Source: Chimonanthus salicifolius
Lineage: Eukaryota; Streptophyta; Magnoliopsida; Laurales; Calycanthaceae
Assembly (NCBI GenBank): GCA_013350335.1
Contig: CM023539.1
Coordinates: forward strand, 28,265,043 to 28,329,042
DNA length: 64,000 nt
Reading direction: 5' to 3'
This document shows, one piece after another, positions 46,734-58,362 of this stretch. Position 1 is the first letter of the stretch. Each line of letters opens with the position of its first letter. Both the position numbers and the translations under genes were made by a program. The notes below the pieces were generated by a model. The model had not been told where the DNA came from and did no database searches. It worked only from the letters and a program-made list of their open reading frames with translations.

Positions 46734-47783
46734 GATAGTTCTTCGTCCTTTAGAAAAACTATACTTTTGGTATTTTGATTAAGCATCCATAATGCCTCCC
46801 TAACAAACACCTTATATACTCAATGCACATTTTGTTATCAATGCAATGATAGTGTTTGGTTTAATGTGATGTGTGTATTGTTGTGTATAAATTCCACATA
46901 TCTCTTCTGTATGATAGATTAACACGCATGTTTGAATGAGTTGGTTTTGTATTGGCATGTCAAGGGAGATAAAGATCGGGCAGTGATGCTACACACAACC
47001 TTGGAGTATGGGGAAGCACAAAATATATGCTAATTAGTTGTCACTGATCATGACAGCTTGTGGAGAAAGAAGAATGCAAGCTTGAAAGCCTGAAGAAAAA
47101 TCAACTTAGGGCAGCTAAGTTTTTGGGGGGGCAAAGAAGAAAAAGCTAAGAAAAATAGCTTAGAGAATGGGGGAGGAAACTCGAAAAATCTAGTGACATT
47201 AGCTTAATCCTTGAAGCAATTTGCTGGAAATCAGCTCGTGTAAAGGCATACAAACCTTGTTGCACGAAAGGTGTGCACTAATCCATGGGGGACCCATGTG
47301 TGAGATTCGATCTTAGTTAAAACACCAATGCAAGAAGCATGGGGGAGTACTTGATCTTGATGCTTGCCTACTAACCCTTTATCAATTGAATGACAAAATG
47401 GGGAAGAAAATAGTAGAAGCTAGGAAGCACATAAAAACCAATTAAGAGAATAATGATGAAAGGAAGATCCAACTCAAGGAGATTGGGGGAGTCTAACTAG
47501 CAATTCATTGGTGTAGGGCGGATAAAATCTTATTTAGTCCATGGATATTTATGGTTTGGACTAACTCATCTAATGATTGTCAAGTGTTGCTTGTTTTCTG
47601 TGCTTAAACAGGAAAATGAAAATGAAGCAAGCTAAGCAAGAATATGAAGATCATAGTCTTATTAATCATTTGAATATACATGTAATTGATGTAATTTTTG
47701 TATTCAAATGTGTTGTAATAAAGGGTGGGCTTGTAATTGGTTTAACTTCTTAGTTTTGTCATGTAATTGACAAAGGAGGAGAT
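46734..47783 (+). other. Family A element 2 tail with purine tracts
   Basis: Noncoding, with repeated ATGGGGGAG-like tracts (near 47167, 47287 and 47341) and a final polypurine tract ACAAAGGAGGAGAT (47770-47783) abutting the LTR. Confidence 0.75.
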
Positions 47784-47871
47784 TGTTAGTGCCCCGGCTT
47801 GACTGAGTCCCTGTTTGTCAAATACATGACTAGGGTAGAAGCTTGAAGACTCAAGACTGATCGATGAATAA
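47784..47871 (+). mobile_element. Start of the 3' LTR of family A element 2
   Basis: TGTTAGTGCCCCGGCTTGAC, 88 bp, cut at 47871 by gypsy element G2. The rest should lie beyond the window. Confidence 0.85.
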
Positions 47872-50800
47872 TGTAACACCCCAATTTTTCGATTAAATGG
47901 ATAATTACGAAAATGTCCCTGGTTTATTAAATTAAATGTTTGTGATGTTAAATAAGGAAATGGTGGGGCCCATTGCTCAAATTAAGATCATATGAGCACA
48001 TTATAAATGACAAATTTGATTGGATGGGTAATGTACATCAATTGGGTCGAAAATGGTTAAATGGGTCAAAGGGCCCAATTGGACCCAATGGGTCATAAGG
48101 GACTTATTAGACTATTAGGTGAGCCTAAATTTAATGGGGATAAGCTAAATTGATTGGAAATCAAGTGGAGCAAAAATGGGTAGGATTGATGCACAAGTGA
48201 AAACCAATTAGAAATGGCAAAATCAGCCCATTAATGGGTCATGTTGTCAAAACGGGTCAAGGGGCTGATTGGGGACCCAATGGGTCGGGTTGACCAAGAC
48301 AACGGCTGACCGTGTGGGCCCTCAGATGAACTCAAGTGTGAGTTATTTCAGCTTGAGTTGGACTAATTTTGTTAAGGTTTAATTAAGAATAGAGTTGACT
48401 CAAATATAGGTGCATTAAATGTGTTGAGTTGGATGAGTTGAGTTGGAATAAAAAGATCATGAGTCAAGTGAGTCAAGAGGAAGTAGAAAGGAGTTCTAAT
48501 CTCGTACAACTCTTAATCAAACCAATCCTAGCCGTTGGAATGAAGAGGTGCCTTGGCAAAGCCAAGGGACACCAAGGTTGGGCGGCATCATGCATCTCAT
48601 GAGATGCATGTGTTAAACATGAAAGGATGCAACGTTTGGAATGAAGGGGTGTCTTGGATGGCACCCAATACCCCATCATTTTTGCCAAGGATTAATGAGG
48701 ATTAAAGAGGGAGGCTTGGCTGATTTAACAAAAGGATAAACAACCACCATTTGGCTGAATTTACCTTACAGAAAAGCTTAGAAATTCATCCATCTTCCCC
48801 TCTCAAGAACACCATCTCTTGGCCGAACCAATTGCTTGTGTTTCACCATAAGATCAAGCACCATTTCGGCAAGGGATTAAGGAAGAAGGAAAGAAAGGAA
48901 GCAAGAGGGAAGGAGCAAAGGAAATTGGTAAGATTTTCTTAAGTGTTCAAATTAAACAAGTTGTAAGAAAAGGGTATGATTTGGGCTATCATTTGGCTGA
49001 ATGCATCAAGGATTAGACCTTAGATGGAAGTTCATAAATAAGATGGAAATTTGATCATTAGGTTTGGCCATTGGGGATGGCCGAACCCCATGAAAAGAAT
49101 GGGTTAAATTGGATGGTTTTTGTAGGACAAAACCATGGACTGTTTTTGATACTAAGCTAGATTATTTATATGTTTTGAAAAGTTCTAAAATCATGGTTTT
49201 GAGTGTCATATGTTGGGATATAGATTGACCGATTACATCAGGGAATTTAGCCTCAGGATTAGATGGCTTAAAAGGATAAAAAGTATGTCATTGGGTTCGG
49301 CCATCTTGGTTGGTCGAACCCCATGAAAAAGTGTGGATTTGTTTGATGTTCTTAAAGGTCAAAAACCATGTCAAGTCATGCTGACTTTTACACATGTTAG
49401 TTGGGTCATTTTGTGGCCGAATTAAGTAAGGATGTAAAGTATGTTGATAAGGTCTAAAGGATGGAAATTTAGAACATGGAGTTCGGCCACTTTGGATGGC
49501 CGAACCTCATGGAAATAATTGGTCGATTTTGATGCTTTTTGGAATTTAAAACCATACAAGTGTGGGACTGTATTTAGATGTTTTCATTAGAACTAAAATG
49601 CATGTTTTAAAAAGGGTTAAAACATGGATATGGAAGTCTTATTTAGACCTAGATGAATGATTAAGAGGTTCAAAACCAAAGGTCATAGAGTTCGGCCAAT
49701 GAGCATGGCCGAACCCCATGAAGTTGGGTTGGTTATCGGATGATTTTTAAATGGTAAAACTCGGTAATATTATGCTGTTTATTACATGGTTATTGAAACG
49801 TAAAAGTATGTTTATCAGGATCAAGTCATGGACATAGAGTTCGGCCACCTTGGAGGGCCGAACCCCACGAAAGTATTTGATGGTTTTGTGAGATAAAAAC
49901 CATATAAGATTACAGGTGTTTTTAGGGAATTAAATGAATATATGTTTACTGTTTTTGGTTGGTCAATATATGGCTGAACTATGTATTGTTCATGGTTGAA
50001 ATAGCATGTTAAAACCATGAGTAATTATGGTGAATATTGAATCAAGTGAAGCATAGAGTTCGGCCATGGATATGGCCGAACCCCATGGACTATGGTATGG
50101 GTTAAATGGACTAAGGTTGTGGTTAGTATTTGTTATTGCTTCCATGATTTTATAAAAGGTTTAAAATATCCCAATGGAGAACCATTTGGTGATGGATAAA
50201 AGGGATTACAAGGTTTCGGCCATGTAAAGGGCCGAACCCCATAATATGATCAAAGGTGGAATGATCATAGGTATGGTTGTATGGACCCAAAACAAATGAG
50301 TATGGTTCGGCCATGCTGTATGGCCGAACCTACCAAGGTATTTTGTAGAATTTGATGCTTAATAGGGACTTAAACGAATGAGAGACCAAAGGATAAATAG
50401 GTGAGGTTCGGCCATGGGTATGGCCGAACCCCACATAGTGCATTTTTGGGACTTAGACCAAGTTGGAATTACATAATGAATGTTTAATTTGCTGCAATGA
50501 AAATAAGGTATCGAGACTTGCGAGAACGGCGTACGAGTCGTGAACGGCTGACGATTAAGAAAGATCAAATACTGAAGTGAATCTTCAGTAGGTTTCCTAC
50601 CTACTTGTAACCACAAATATAATTTGGTTTTATTACGTTTTTATGAGATATGTTATAATTGATTTATGTTTAAAATGTGGTTTCGAATGATAAATTATGT
50701 GTTTACAAATGACATACAATGCATTGACATCTTATGCATGGCATGGGATGATGATTGTGGAACCCGAGCCCACTCTCCAGTGATATGTTGTGATGCAACT

Positions 50801-51552
50801 GTGAAACCTCCTTAGGCGATGCAGGTCCCGCTAGGAGAAATGTTATGATGATGAGAAATACATTGGTCTCCTTAGGCGATGCAGGTCCCGCCAGGAGAAA
50901 TGTTATTGTGATTTACCTTGACGGTACAAGTCACGTCAAGTGATGGCTATGTATAGGCATGTTGGGAGGGACTCATTACATGTGCATATTTCATAGCATT
51001 GATTTACCTATTTTTTATAATCATATATTTGATATATGCATGTTTTACAAGCTAACCATGTGGTAGCCCTGATCGGGAACCTACTGGGCGCGTTGATCTA
51101 ACGCCCTAATTCTATCCTCAAAGGAGAATGCAGGTACAAGGAAAGGGAAAGAGAAGGTTGATGACAAGGAGGGGAGCCAAGCGTAAATGCTTGATTGCTG
51201 GAATGGATTTATATTGATGTTATTTGATACTTTATTATGGACATGTAATAATGTAATTACTTGCTATGGTTTGTTTAGGATGGTTGGTTTATGTTATTTA
51301 CAAATTGAGACTGGTACTTGCCATCTATTCAACCTAATTCCGCAGTTAGTCTAGTTTATTCCGCAAGTCATTGTTTAGTTCCATGTGTGTATTATTTATC
51401 ATGGTTTAGTCCATGTACACATGGGTGGCCAGTTAAGGGTCGAACTTTGGGTAGTACGGACTTAGCTTGTGTCGTCTCTCCACCCTTGTCCGGTGTTTAA
51501 GTTTAAAAAAAAAAAACTCTGAAATTATCTTGGAAAAGGGCAGGGTGTTACA
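47872..51552 (+). mobile_element. 5' LTR of Ty3/gypsy element G2, 3.68 kb
   Basis: TGTAACACCCC ... GGGTGTTACA, followed by a mutated primer site. The partner LTR at 58363 is very similar, with a few percent difference by eye, pointing to fairly recent insertion. It holds nine hairpins, a CTTGACG/CGTCAAG stem (50917-50940), two CTCCTTAGGCG...AGGAG cassettes (about 50808-50900), the GGGCGCGTTGATCTAACGCCC block (about 51087) and an A-run (about 51507). Confidence 0.93.
49061..50431. repeat. Array of 9 GGTTCGGCCA...TGGCCGAACC hairpins in G2
   Basis: They lie at about 49061, 49293, 49480, 49689, 49838, 50058, 50212, 50304 and 50405. Loops and outer bases vary; the TTCGGCC/GGCCGAA core is mostly kept. 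Confidence 0.88.
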
Positions 51553-52437
51553 GTTGGTATCATACTGAAATGGGAAAATGAATCATCGAAGTAAGATTAA
51601 GACGGTTTCATGTCTCACTGACAGATTAGAATCCCAACTGACCGACTCTTCGGAGTCCGCTGACTGGGGGCCGGATTAATTTACTTCGAGTGCCTAAGAC
51701 TGAATAATCAATCTGAGAAAGACAATGAAAGATAGCAAGTAAAGTATAGATATCATAATTGGACATATCAAACATAGTAGAGTAGGATGTACTCCCCTAA
51801 TATCCCCACACTGAGAAACAAACAATAGGAATTTAGAGATTTTCCCCAGAAACAAAAGAAACAAAGAGTGATGATTTGGCAATATCCCCAAACTGAGAAA
51901 TGATACATAATACTTAGGGAGGTTTTCCCCTGAGAACAGCAGAACATCAGAATTTCCCCAAATTGAGAAATGATACTCGATATTTAGGAAGTTCTCTCAA
52001 AAACAAAGAAATACAAAGAGTGCAGTGATGATTTGGCAATATTCCCAAACTGAGAAGTGATACATAAAACTTAGGGAGGTTTTCCCCGAGAATAGCAGAA
52101 CATCAGAATTTCCCCAAATTGAGAAATAATACTCGATATTTAGGAAGTTCTCTCAAAAACAAAGAAATACAAAGAGTGCTCATTTGGCAATTTCCCAAAT
52201 AGGAGATATTACGTGATACATAGGAAAACTCCCCAAAACAAGAAATACAAGATGATGATCAGGGAATTTCCCAAGTATGTGAACATAGATTCTGATGTGA
52301 AACTAAGTCGATCAATGGGTCGATGGCAACAATTGGTGGGTATATCGACCCCACGAAAGATACAGTAGTTCCATGGTAAAGGTGATGAGGTCACTTGTTT
52401 ACATTGAGACGTGGTATGGGTGCGTCCTGTAACGCCC
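51553..52437 (+). mobile_element. G2 leader: mutated primer site, structured segment, minisatellite
   Basis: TGGTATCATACTG (51555-51567) is a decayed initiator-Met primer site. A 102-bp segment (51587-51688) is nearly identical to 63605-63706. Then comes a tandem array with a period near 155 bp (about 51860-52200), containing TTCCCCAAA(T/C)TGAGAAA subrepeats. No gag ORF is present. The region is interrupted after CGTCC (52433-52437). Confidence 0.85.
51587..51688 (+). other. Conserved 102-nt leader segment able to fold (G2)
   Basis: The ends are complementary (CGAAGTAA / TTACTTCG), and the middle has GACTC-TTCG-GAGTC (51644-51657), a UUCG tetraloop hairpin. Only two bases differ from the G4 copy, and neither lies in these arms. 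Confidence 0.7.
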
Positions 52438-55400
52438 CGCCCTTTTTCACCCGTTTTCCGAAGATCAGAGAGTTTTTTTTTTTTTTTTTGTAATAGAAAA
52501 GTGAGAGAGGGCGCGGACGCCACGACGCGAGTTAAGTCCGAGCTTCTAAAGCCCGACCCTTAACTGGCCAACCCCACGCGTGCGCGGAACTAAGTCCACG
52601 AGAATGATTCACGCGTAAGAAGTAAGCTCGCGGATTATAATCATTGCGGAATATGATAATAGAGTCTATCCTACCGGTTTTTAGATAGAAGGGAAGATAT
52701 AACATTGAATTTACCAAAATGCCCCTATGTTCATGATTATATCTCAAAATGTATCGTCCATAAGTAACGTCCAAACCATCGTAAGAAATGTAAATTTATA
52801 CAACCCGACAACCTAAGTTACTTTTAAAATTACATCTCCAAAATGTAAACATAATATAAACTAGGACTGCGCTTTCCAAGCTCCTAAGCTTGGCCTCCGG
52901 TATGTCCACCGCTTCCTGCCTCTCCTGCGTCATCAGCTAGGGTAGAAGTAGGGCGTTAGTCAACGCGCCCAGTAGGACTCCGAGTAGGGCTAGCACATGG
53001 ATTAGTGATACACACATACCGACAAAATAAAGTACAACAAAATAAGCATGTGATGAATGCTATGTCATGGGTGCTTATGTCATGTGTCCCACCCATTATC
53101 CGTATGATCATACAATATCTTGTTCCCCATGTTTGCTTCTCGGTCGCCCCGACGGAGTATGGACTCCGGTTATAGCCCTCAGGCTATCCCCATGTCTGAT
53201 TCTCGGTCGCCCCGACGGAGCATGGACTTCGGTTATAGCCCTCAGGCAATCCTCATGTCTGATTCTCGGTCGCCCCGACGGAGCATGGACTCCGGTTTGT
53301 TTATTTTTTTCTACCCATGCCATGCATGAGATGTAGTGCATTATGCTATGTAATATATACGTATCCCATATACTTGACATATCATACATAGTCATATAAT
53401 GCATAATATTAAAATATAAACCATATGCTTCATAACTTAAAATTCATCATAAGATAAATCATAATCATAAATCCATCGTAAGCCAAATCAAATAATTTAA
53501 AATACCATCACATATCCATCGCTTACAAAAAGGTAAGAATCCTACCGAATACCGTGTCGCGTTCCGTTACGCTTCCCGTTCGATAATCTGGTCGCCGATC
53601 GTGTACCGTTTGCGACGCCCGATACCTTATTACATTTACCGAATTAGTCCATACATCATCCATGATTAAGTCCCTAACTTAGCCCATTATCCATTGGTTT
53701 TAGACTCATACATAAATCCAATTTTGGCCAAATTTAAAATTCCGATTTGCGAGCCTAAAATGCAGCAACTATCCGCTTCATTTATTCATTCATAATATAT
53801 CCATTTTCATGTCCAACCCGCATAGGGTTCGGCCATGTACCATGGTCGAACCCATGGTCCTTCAATGTGGCCACAAATTACGGTTTTGCCACTCCTCTTC
53901 CATGGTTAAGTTACCCCTTTTATCCATGCATATTTAAGTCCATATTTGACCCATAAACTTGGACCCATTTATAATTTCTTAATCAAGACATAACATCATA
54001 AAATCAGCCATCTAGTTTAATTAAATTTGTAAATATTTAATCCCATATATAATTCCATACCTAGCCCATAATATGGCTCCCAAAGGGGTCATGGGTTCGG
54101 CCATCCACCATGGCCGAACCCATGATGTCCATTTCCTAATTTCTTGGTTCATTTTACCTTCACCAAATGAATTTAAGTCATTCATTTAAAACCCCATTTT
54201 TCATCTCATATAAAACATCACCTACCATGCTTACCAATCCATTTAATATTTTCATTTCTCTCCATTGTTTTCCATTCATAAAAGTCCCAAAATATTACCA
54301 TAGGTTTCATGGTTCACTTTTATTGGTGCCATTTTCAAAGACTCATATTTTGTCCCAAAAATAATCCATTTCAAAAATCACAAATCTTCATTCATTTTGG
54401 CCCTTTAAAACAACCTCCTAGGCATTGATACATGCATTAACCTTAGCCTAAAATTGATCAAAATTTGGGTCATGGGTTCGGCCATACATCATGGCCGAAC
54501 CCATGATGTTTCTTTCCCCATCCTTCTTGGTTTCAATTACCCATTTAAACATACCTCCAATGAAACTTAAATCATCCATTTCAATCACTATCTTTATTCC
54601 ATTTAAACATCACATATCATACTTGTAACATCCATTTAAATTTCATCATTAACTTAACTTAATTTCCATTTCGTTTAAGCACATATATAAACCATACTTA
54701 GCCCATGAATGACCTAAAACATGGGTCATGGGTTCGGCCATACACCATGGCCGAACCCATGATGTCTTTCCCTTATTTTTAATTACATTTAAATTCCACT
54801 TCTACCACCAATCATTTCCTCATTTCCATCAACAAAATACCATCTATTACCAACTTTAAGATCTTCATAAAAATCATTAATTTTGTCCCAAAATAATCTA
54901 TTTTCAAATCACTAAATCATCGCCATTTTCATTCCATCTAAACCTCACATTCCATACTCAATAAGTCCATTTACATTTATCATTTTTTCTTCATTATCTT
55001 TAAACCTAATAACCTTAATAAATCACTCATTATTCACCATGGGGTTCGGCCATGCTACATGGCCGAACCCTATGGTCATCCATTCATTCCATTCTATGCC
55101 TTTCAAGGCCATGAAAGATCACCCATATTTTCATGAAATTTCCTTATTCAAAACCTCTTAAAATTTATCAACTTTTAATCATTTTAACATCTTGAAATCC
55201 TCATAAAACCATTGATCATTCTCCATACTTTTAAACCTTCAAACCCTAATTAAAAATCATCCAACATTGGCCATGGGGTTCGGCCATGCTACATGGCCGA
55301 ACCCTATGGCCCATTAATCCATTAAAATCCCATTTTCTTATGCTTAATAAAGACTTAAAAATTTCATTTTTCCATTTCCTCTTTTCTTAATCCATTCCTC

Positions 55401-56789
55401 CATTTTTTTTATCCATTTCTTAGCCTTCCATTTGATGAACTTTAGATCCATGGCCCACAACATTTTTGGCCATGTTTAGTCTAAGAAATGGATTCCACAT
55501 CCTATCTTTAAAAAAATATAAACTCTTGTTTAAGAAATTCTTACCGCACCGACGACTCCTCCGGTCCTTCTTTCTTTTTCCTTAGCCCTTTCTCCTTCTT
55601 TCTCTTCTTGATGATCGGCTAGATGAGCCTGTTCAATGGTGGGACATGCTTGGATTGGCTAAGGTAAATGAGGTTAGGTTAAGAGAGGAAGAGAGTATGG
55701 AGATGAGGGAGAGATCTTCAAGGTTCTTGATCTTGGGGTGGCCCAAGACTTATCTTTTTCTTCTCTTTTCTTCCTCTTTCTTTCTAAGTTTTTCTTCTAA
55801 GTTTTCTTTTCTCCTCTCTTGCAAGGTGAGGGACGAATTTCATGTGTGTGTGGGGAGAGCTAGGGTGAAATGGTTAGTTTGACATGAGATGGAGGTGGTT
55901 GGAGTGGTCTTCACTCAAGCATTAACTTTCTCACCAACCAAGCATGGGTTGGCTTGACTTTGGTGGTGGTGGTTGAGACCCAACCACCATTCAAGCCCAT
56001 GGTTTTAATTTGTGTTTTCTTGAGGTGGTTTGTGTTTGTTGGAGTGGTTTTGATCATTTAACCATTTGACCATTTTAATCTTAGGTTGATTAACTTAGAT
56101 CACCTTGATCCCTTGATTAATTTAATTAATCACTTTCTATTTAATTTAATCCCATTAATTTCCCTCCATGATCCACCCATGGTTGACCAATTCAACCATG
56201 GTGGTCGGCCCCACTACTCTTGGGTCCACACGCCACCTCAATGGGTGAGGTGGAGGTGGGCCCCATTGGCCATGTTGCCTTGGTCCATTTATCACCTAAC
56301 TTAGGTGATTTAAATTTTATTAATTGTATCCCCTTTATTGGATCATCATTGGGCCCATGGCCCAATTTGATTCTTGTCTTACCCATTTATCTTAGGGCTT
56401 AGTTACCTTGGCCCATTGGGTCCCACATGGCTCTTTGACCCAAATTGACCATCTTTGACCCGATTACTTACCATTGACCAATTACATGTATTAATTCTAA
56501 TTCATGGTTTATTGGGTAGACATTGGGCCCACGGTCCAATTAAATTCCCTCCTTACCTTAGGCTTACCTCAATTGGGTCCCAAATGAGTATTGGGCCCAA
56601 TTTGACCATCCTTAACCCGATTAGTCCTCATTGACCCATTAAATGGATTTCATCCAATCCATGGCCCATTGGACCATTCTTGGGCCCTTGTCCCAACTTT
56701 TGATCCTTTTGGTATTCCATCATGTTAAAATTCGAATTAAAATCAATAAATGCCAAATATATATTGATTCGAAAATTCAGGCTATTACA
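52438..56789 (-). mobile_element. Ty3/gypsy solo LTR G3, 4.35 kb, inverted
   Basis: On the minus strand it starts TGTAATAGCCTG and ends GGGCGTTACA, the same family as G1. It is flanked by CGTCC (52433-52437 and 56790-56794) inside G2's interior. It holds six hairpins at about 53825, 54093, 54474, 54730, 55042 and 55276, three copies of a 62-bp GC-rich unit (53124-53300), and the 40-bp LTR-end hairpin (52529-52568). ORFs within it, such as 53067-53336, are repeat translations. Confidence 0.93.
53124..53300. repeat. Three tandem ~62-bp GC-rich units in G3
   Basis: CTCGGTCGCCCCGACGGAG occurs three times, separated by GGTTATAGCCCTCAGGC. These correspond, inverted, to the hairpin cassettes of G1 and G4. 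Confidence 0.9.
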
Positions 56790-57969
56790 CGTCCCTCACA
56801 TGATGTTGATGATTGAGACGTGGTATGGGTGCGTCCCTCACATGATGTTGATGATTGAGATGTGGCATGGGTGCGTCCCTCACATGGTATTGATGAGATA
56901 AGAATATAGACTTCATGAGTATGGCTTAGAGTAGCTATGATACTGTGGGAACCTTGATATGAAATACGGAGACTTGGTCCCGTAGGGTTACCGTTGAGGA
57001 GTGGGTCCCTCGTATGCTACGCGCTGGAGGGCGCTCTCACGGCTATTTTGCACACTGGATGTGCCTGGATGCGCAGAGCTAGATACTATTTTACCCCGTG
57101 GGGGTGGTACTAGTCTCATCAGACGTGGATCGACCGCTTTAGAGCTTGACTAGATCACCTATGAGGTGAAGGGATGCAGGGCGAGGTAGACCGGATCACG
57201 TTGGACGTAGGTCTTATGCTTGGTAAGTCATGAGCCCTAAGTCTTGCAAGGGGTCGGGATATATTTGTGATTTGATATGGTTACCACAGTCTTATAGTCA
57301 TTCATTTGAATGTTGTTCCTACGAATATTAATCATACATAAATGATACTCATGGACAAAATGATACCAAGGATGGATGGTTTCCATGAATGGATTATACC
57401 CATAAGTGGGTTATATTCATGGATAGTTATTAACTATGGATAGATGATACTTACTGGTAAATGAAATGTTCAAGGTTGATTGTTTCCATGAATGGATTAT
57501 ACCCATAGGAGGGTTATATTCATGGATGATTATTAAACAGGGATAAATGACATATTGACCTAATGATTGGGACATGTTTCGATTTACATCCCACGTTTTA
57601 AGAAAAGGGTGTTGATCGTATTACGACTTGCATCACCAGAAAAGTTGGTATTGAAAGGTACTCAATATCGTAGAAGTTTTGAACAAAAGTTGTTAGTCAC
57701 ATAGAGAATTATGTGCAAAGAAAGATGTGTTTAAATTTGGAGATGTACTCAACGGAAAAGATAAGTGTCTGGTGAAACTTGAATGGGAAACTATGGACGA
57801 CTGTCGAATTAGACTGATCACCTGGCTCTGTAGTTAGCCAATGGAATTCCAGGAGAGTGTAACTAGAAACCTAGTTGAAATGGAATCAGAAAAAGCTTTG
57901 AGCATAGGCTCGCATTGGCAGGCTACCTAACACAGAGAGTAAATAAAAGAGCGTATTGAGCCGGTACGT
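56790..57969 (+). mobile_element. G2 interior, degenerate, with short tandem repeats
   Basis: It begins with a 42-bp repeat (CGTCCCTCACATGATGTTGATG..., starts near 56791, 56833 and 56875; a partial unit lies before the solo LTR at 52411). A repeat of about 103 bp follows (TTCCATGAATGGATTATACC at 57381 and 57484). No gag, protease, reverse transcriptase or integrase core is readable. Confidence 0.75.
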
Positions 57970-58299
57970 ATGGAAAACATCATGAGAAGAGTGGGGGATG
58001 TGGCTTATCAGATAGCACTCCCTTCACAATTAGCAACTCTACACGATGTGTTTCATGTATCGATGCTAAGGAAGTATAATCAGGATCCGTCCCATATTTT
58101 GAATGTCCAAGATATTGAAGTGCAAAGCGACGTGACGTACGTCGAGAAGCCGGTCAGGATAGCGGAGACCGAACAAAGGGTGTTGCGAAACAGAGCGATT
58201 CAGTTCGTAAAAGTGGTATGGGACCAACATGGTGATGAAGAGGCCACATGGGAACTTGAATCGGAGATGAGAACAGCTCACCCCGAATTATTTATGTAA
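57970..58299 (+). pseudogene. Ty3/gypsy Pol C-terminal tail with chromodomain
   Basis: 109 open codons match the end of plant chromovirus integrase (Tekay/Del type). RRVGDVAYQIALP and LHDVFHVSMLRKY are the usual linker. A chromodomain follows from about residue 50: VTYVEKPVRI, VLRNRAIQFVKVVW, EEATWELESEMR, ending HPELFM. In intact elements this domain steers integration toward particular chromatin. Reading upstream (ERIEPV) suggests the frame once continued into integrase, which has gone, so the ATG at 57970 is not a native start. Being open may be chance or recent loss. Confidence 0.88.
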
Positions 58300-58339
58300 T
58301 TTACTTTGGGAACCCTACTTCGCTCAATTTTCGGGACGA

Positions 58340-58362
58340 AAATTTTAAAAAGAGGGTTATAT
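58340..58362 (+). other. Polypurine tract region of G2
   Basis: TCGGGACGAAAATTTTAAAAAGAGGG lies between the Pol end and the LTR (about 58332-58357). This resembles the plant chromovirus arrangement, but the tract is weakened. Confidence 0.6.

Noticed and set aside
53067..53404. Overlapping ORFs on both strands with a repeated RSPRRSMD-type peptide
   Set aside because: They are translations of the three tandem 62-bp LTR units in G3. Being open on both strands reflects GC-rich repeats, not coding.
57131..57960. Remnant integrase or reverse transcriptase in G2
   Set aside because: I could not find any catalytic motif in any frame before the chromodomain tail.
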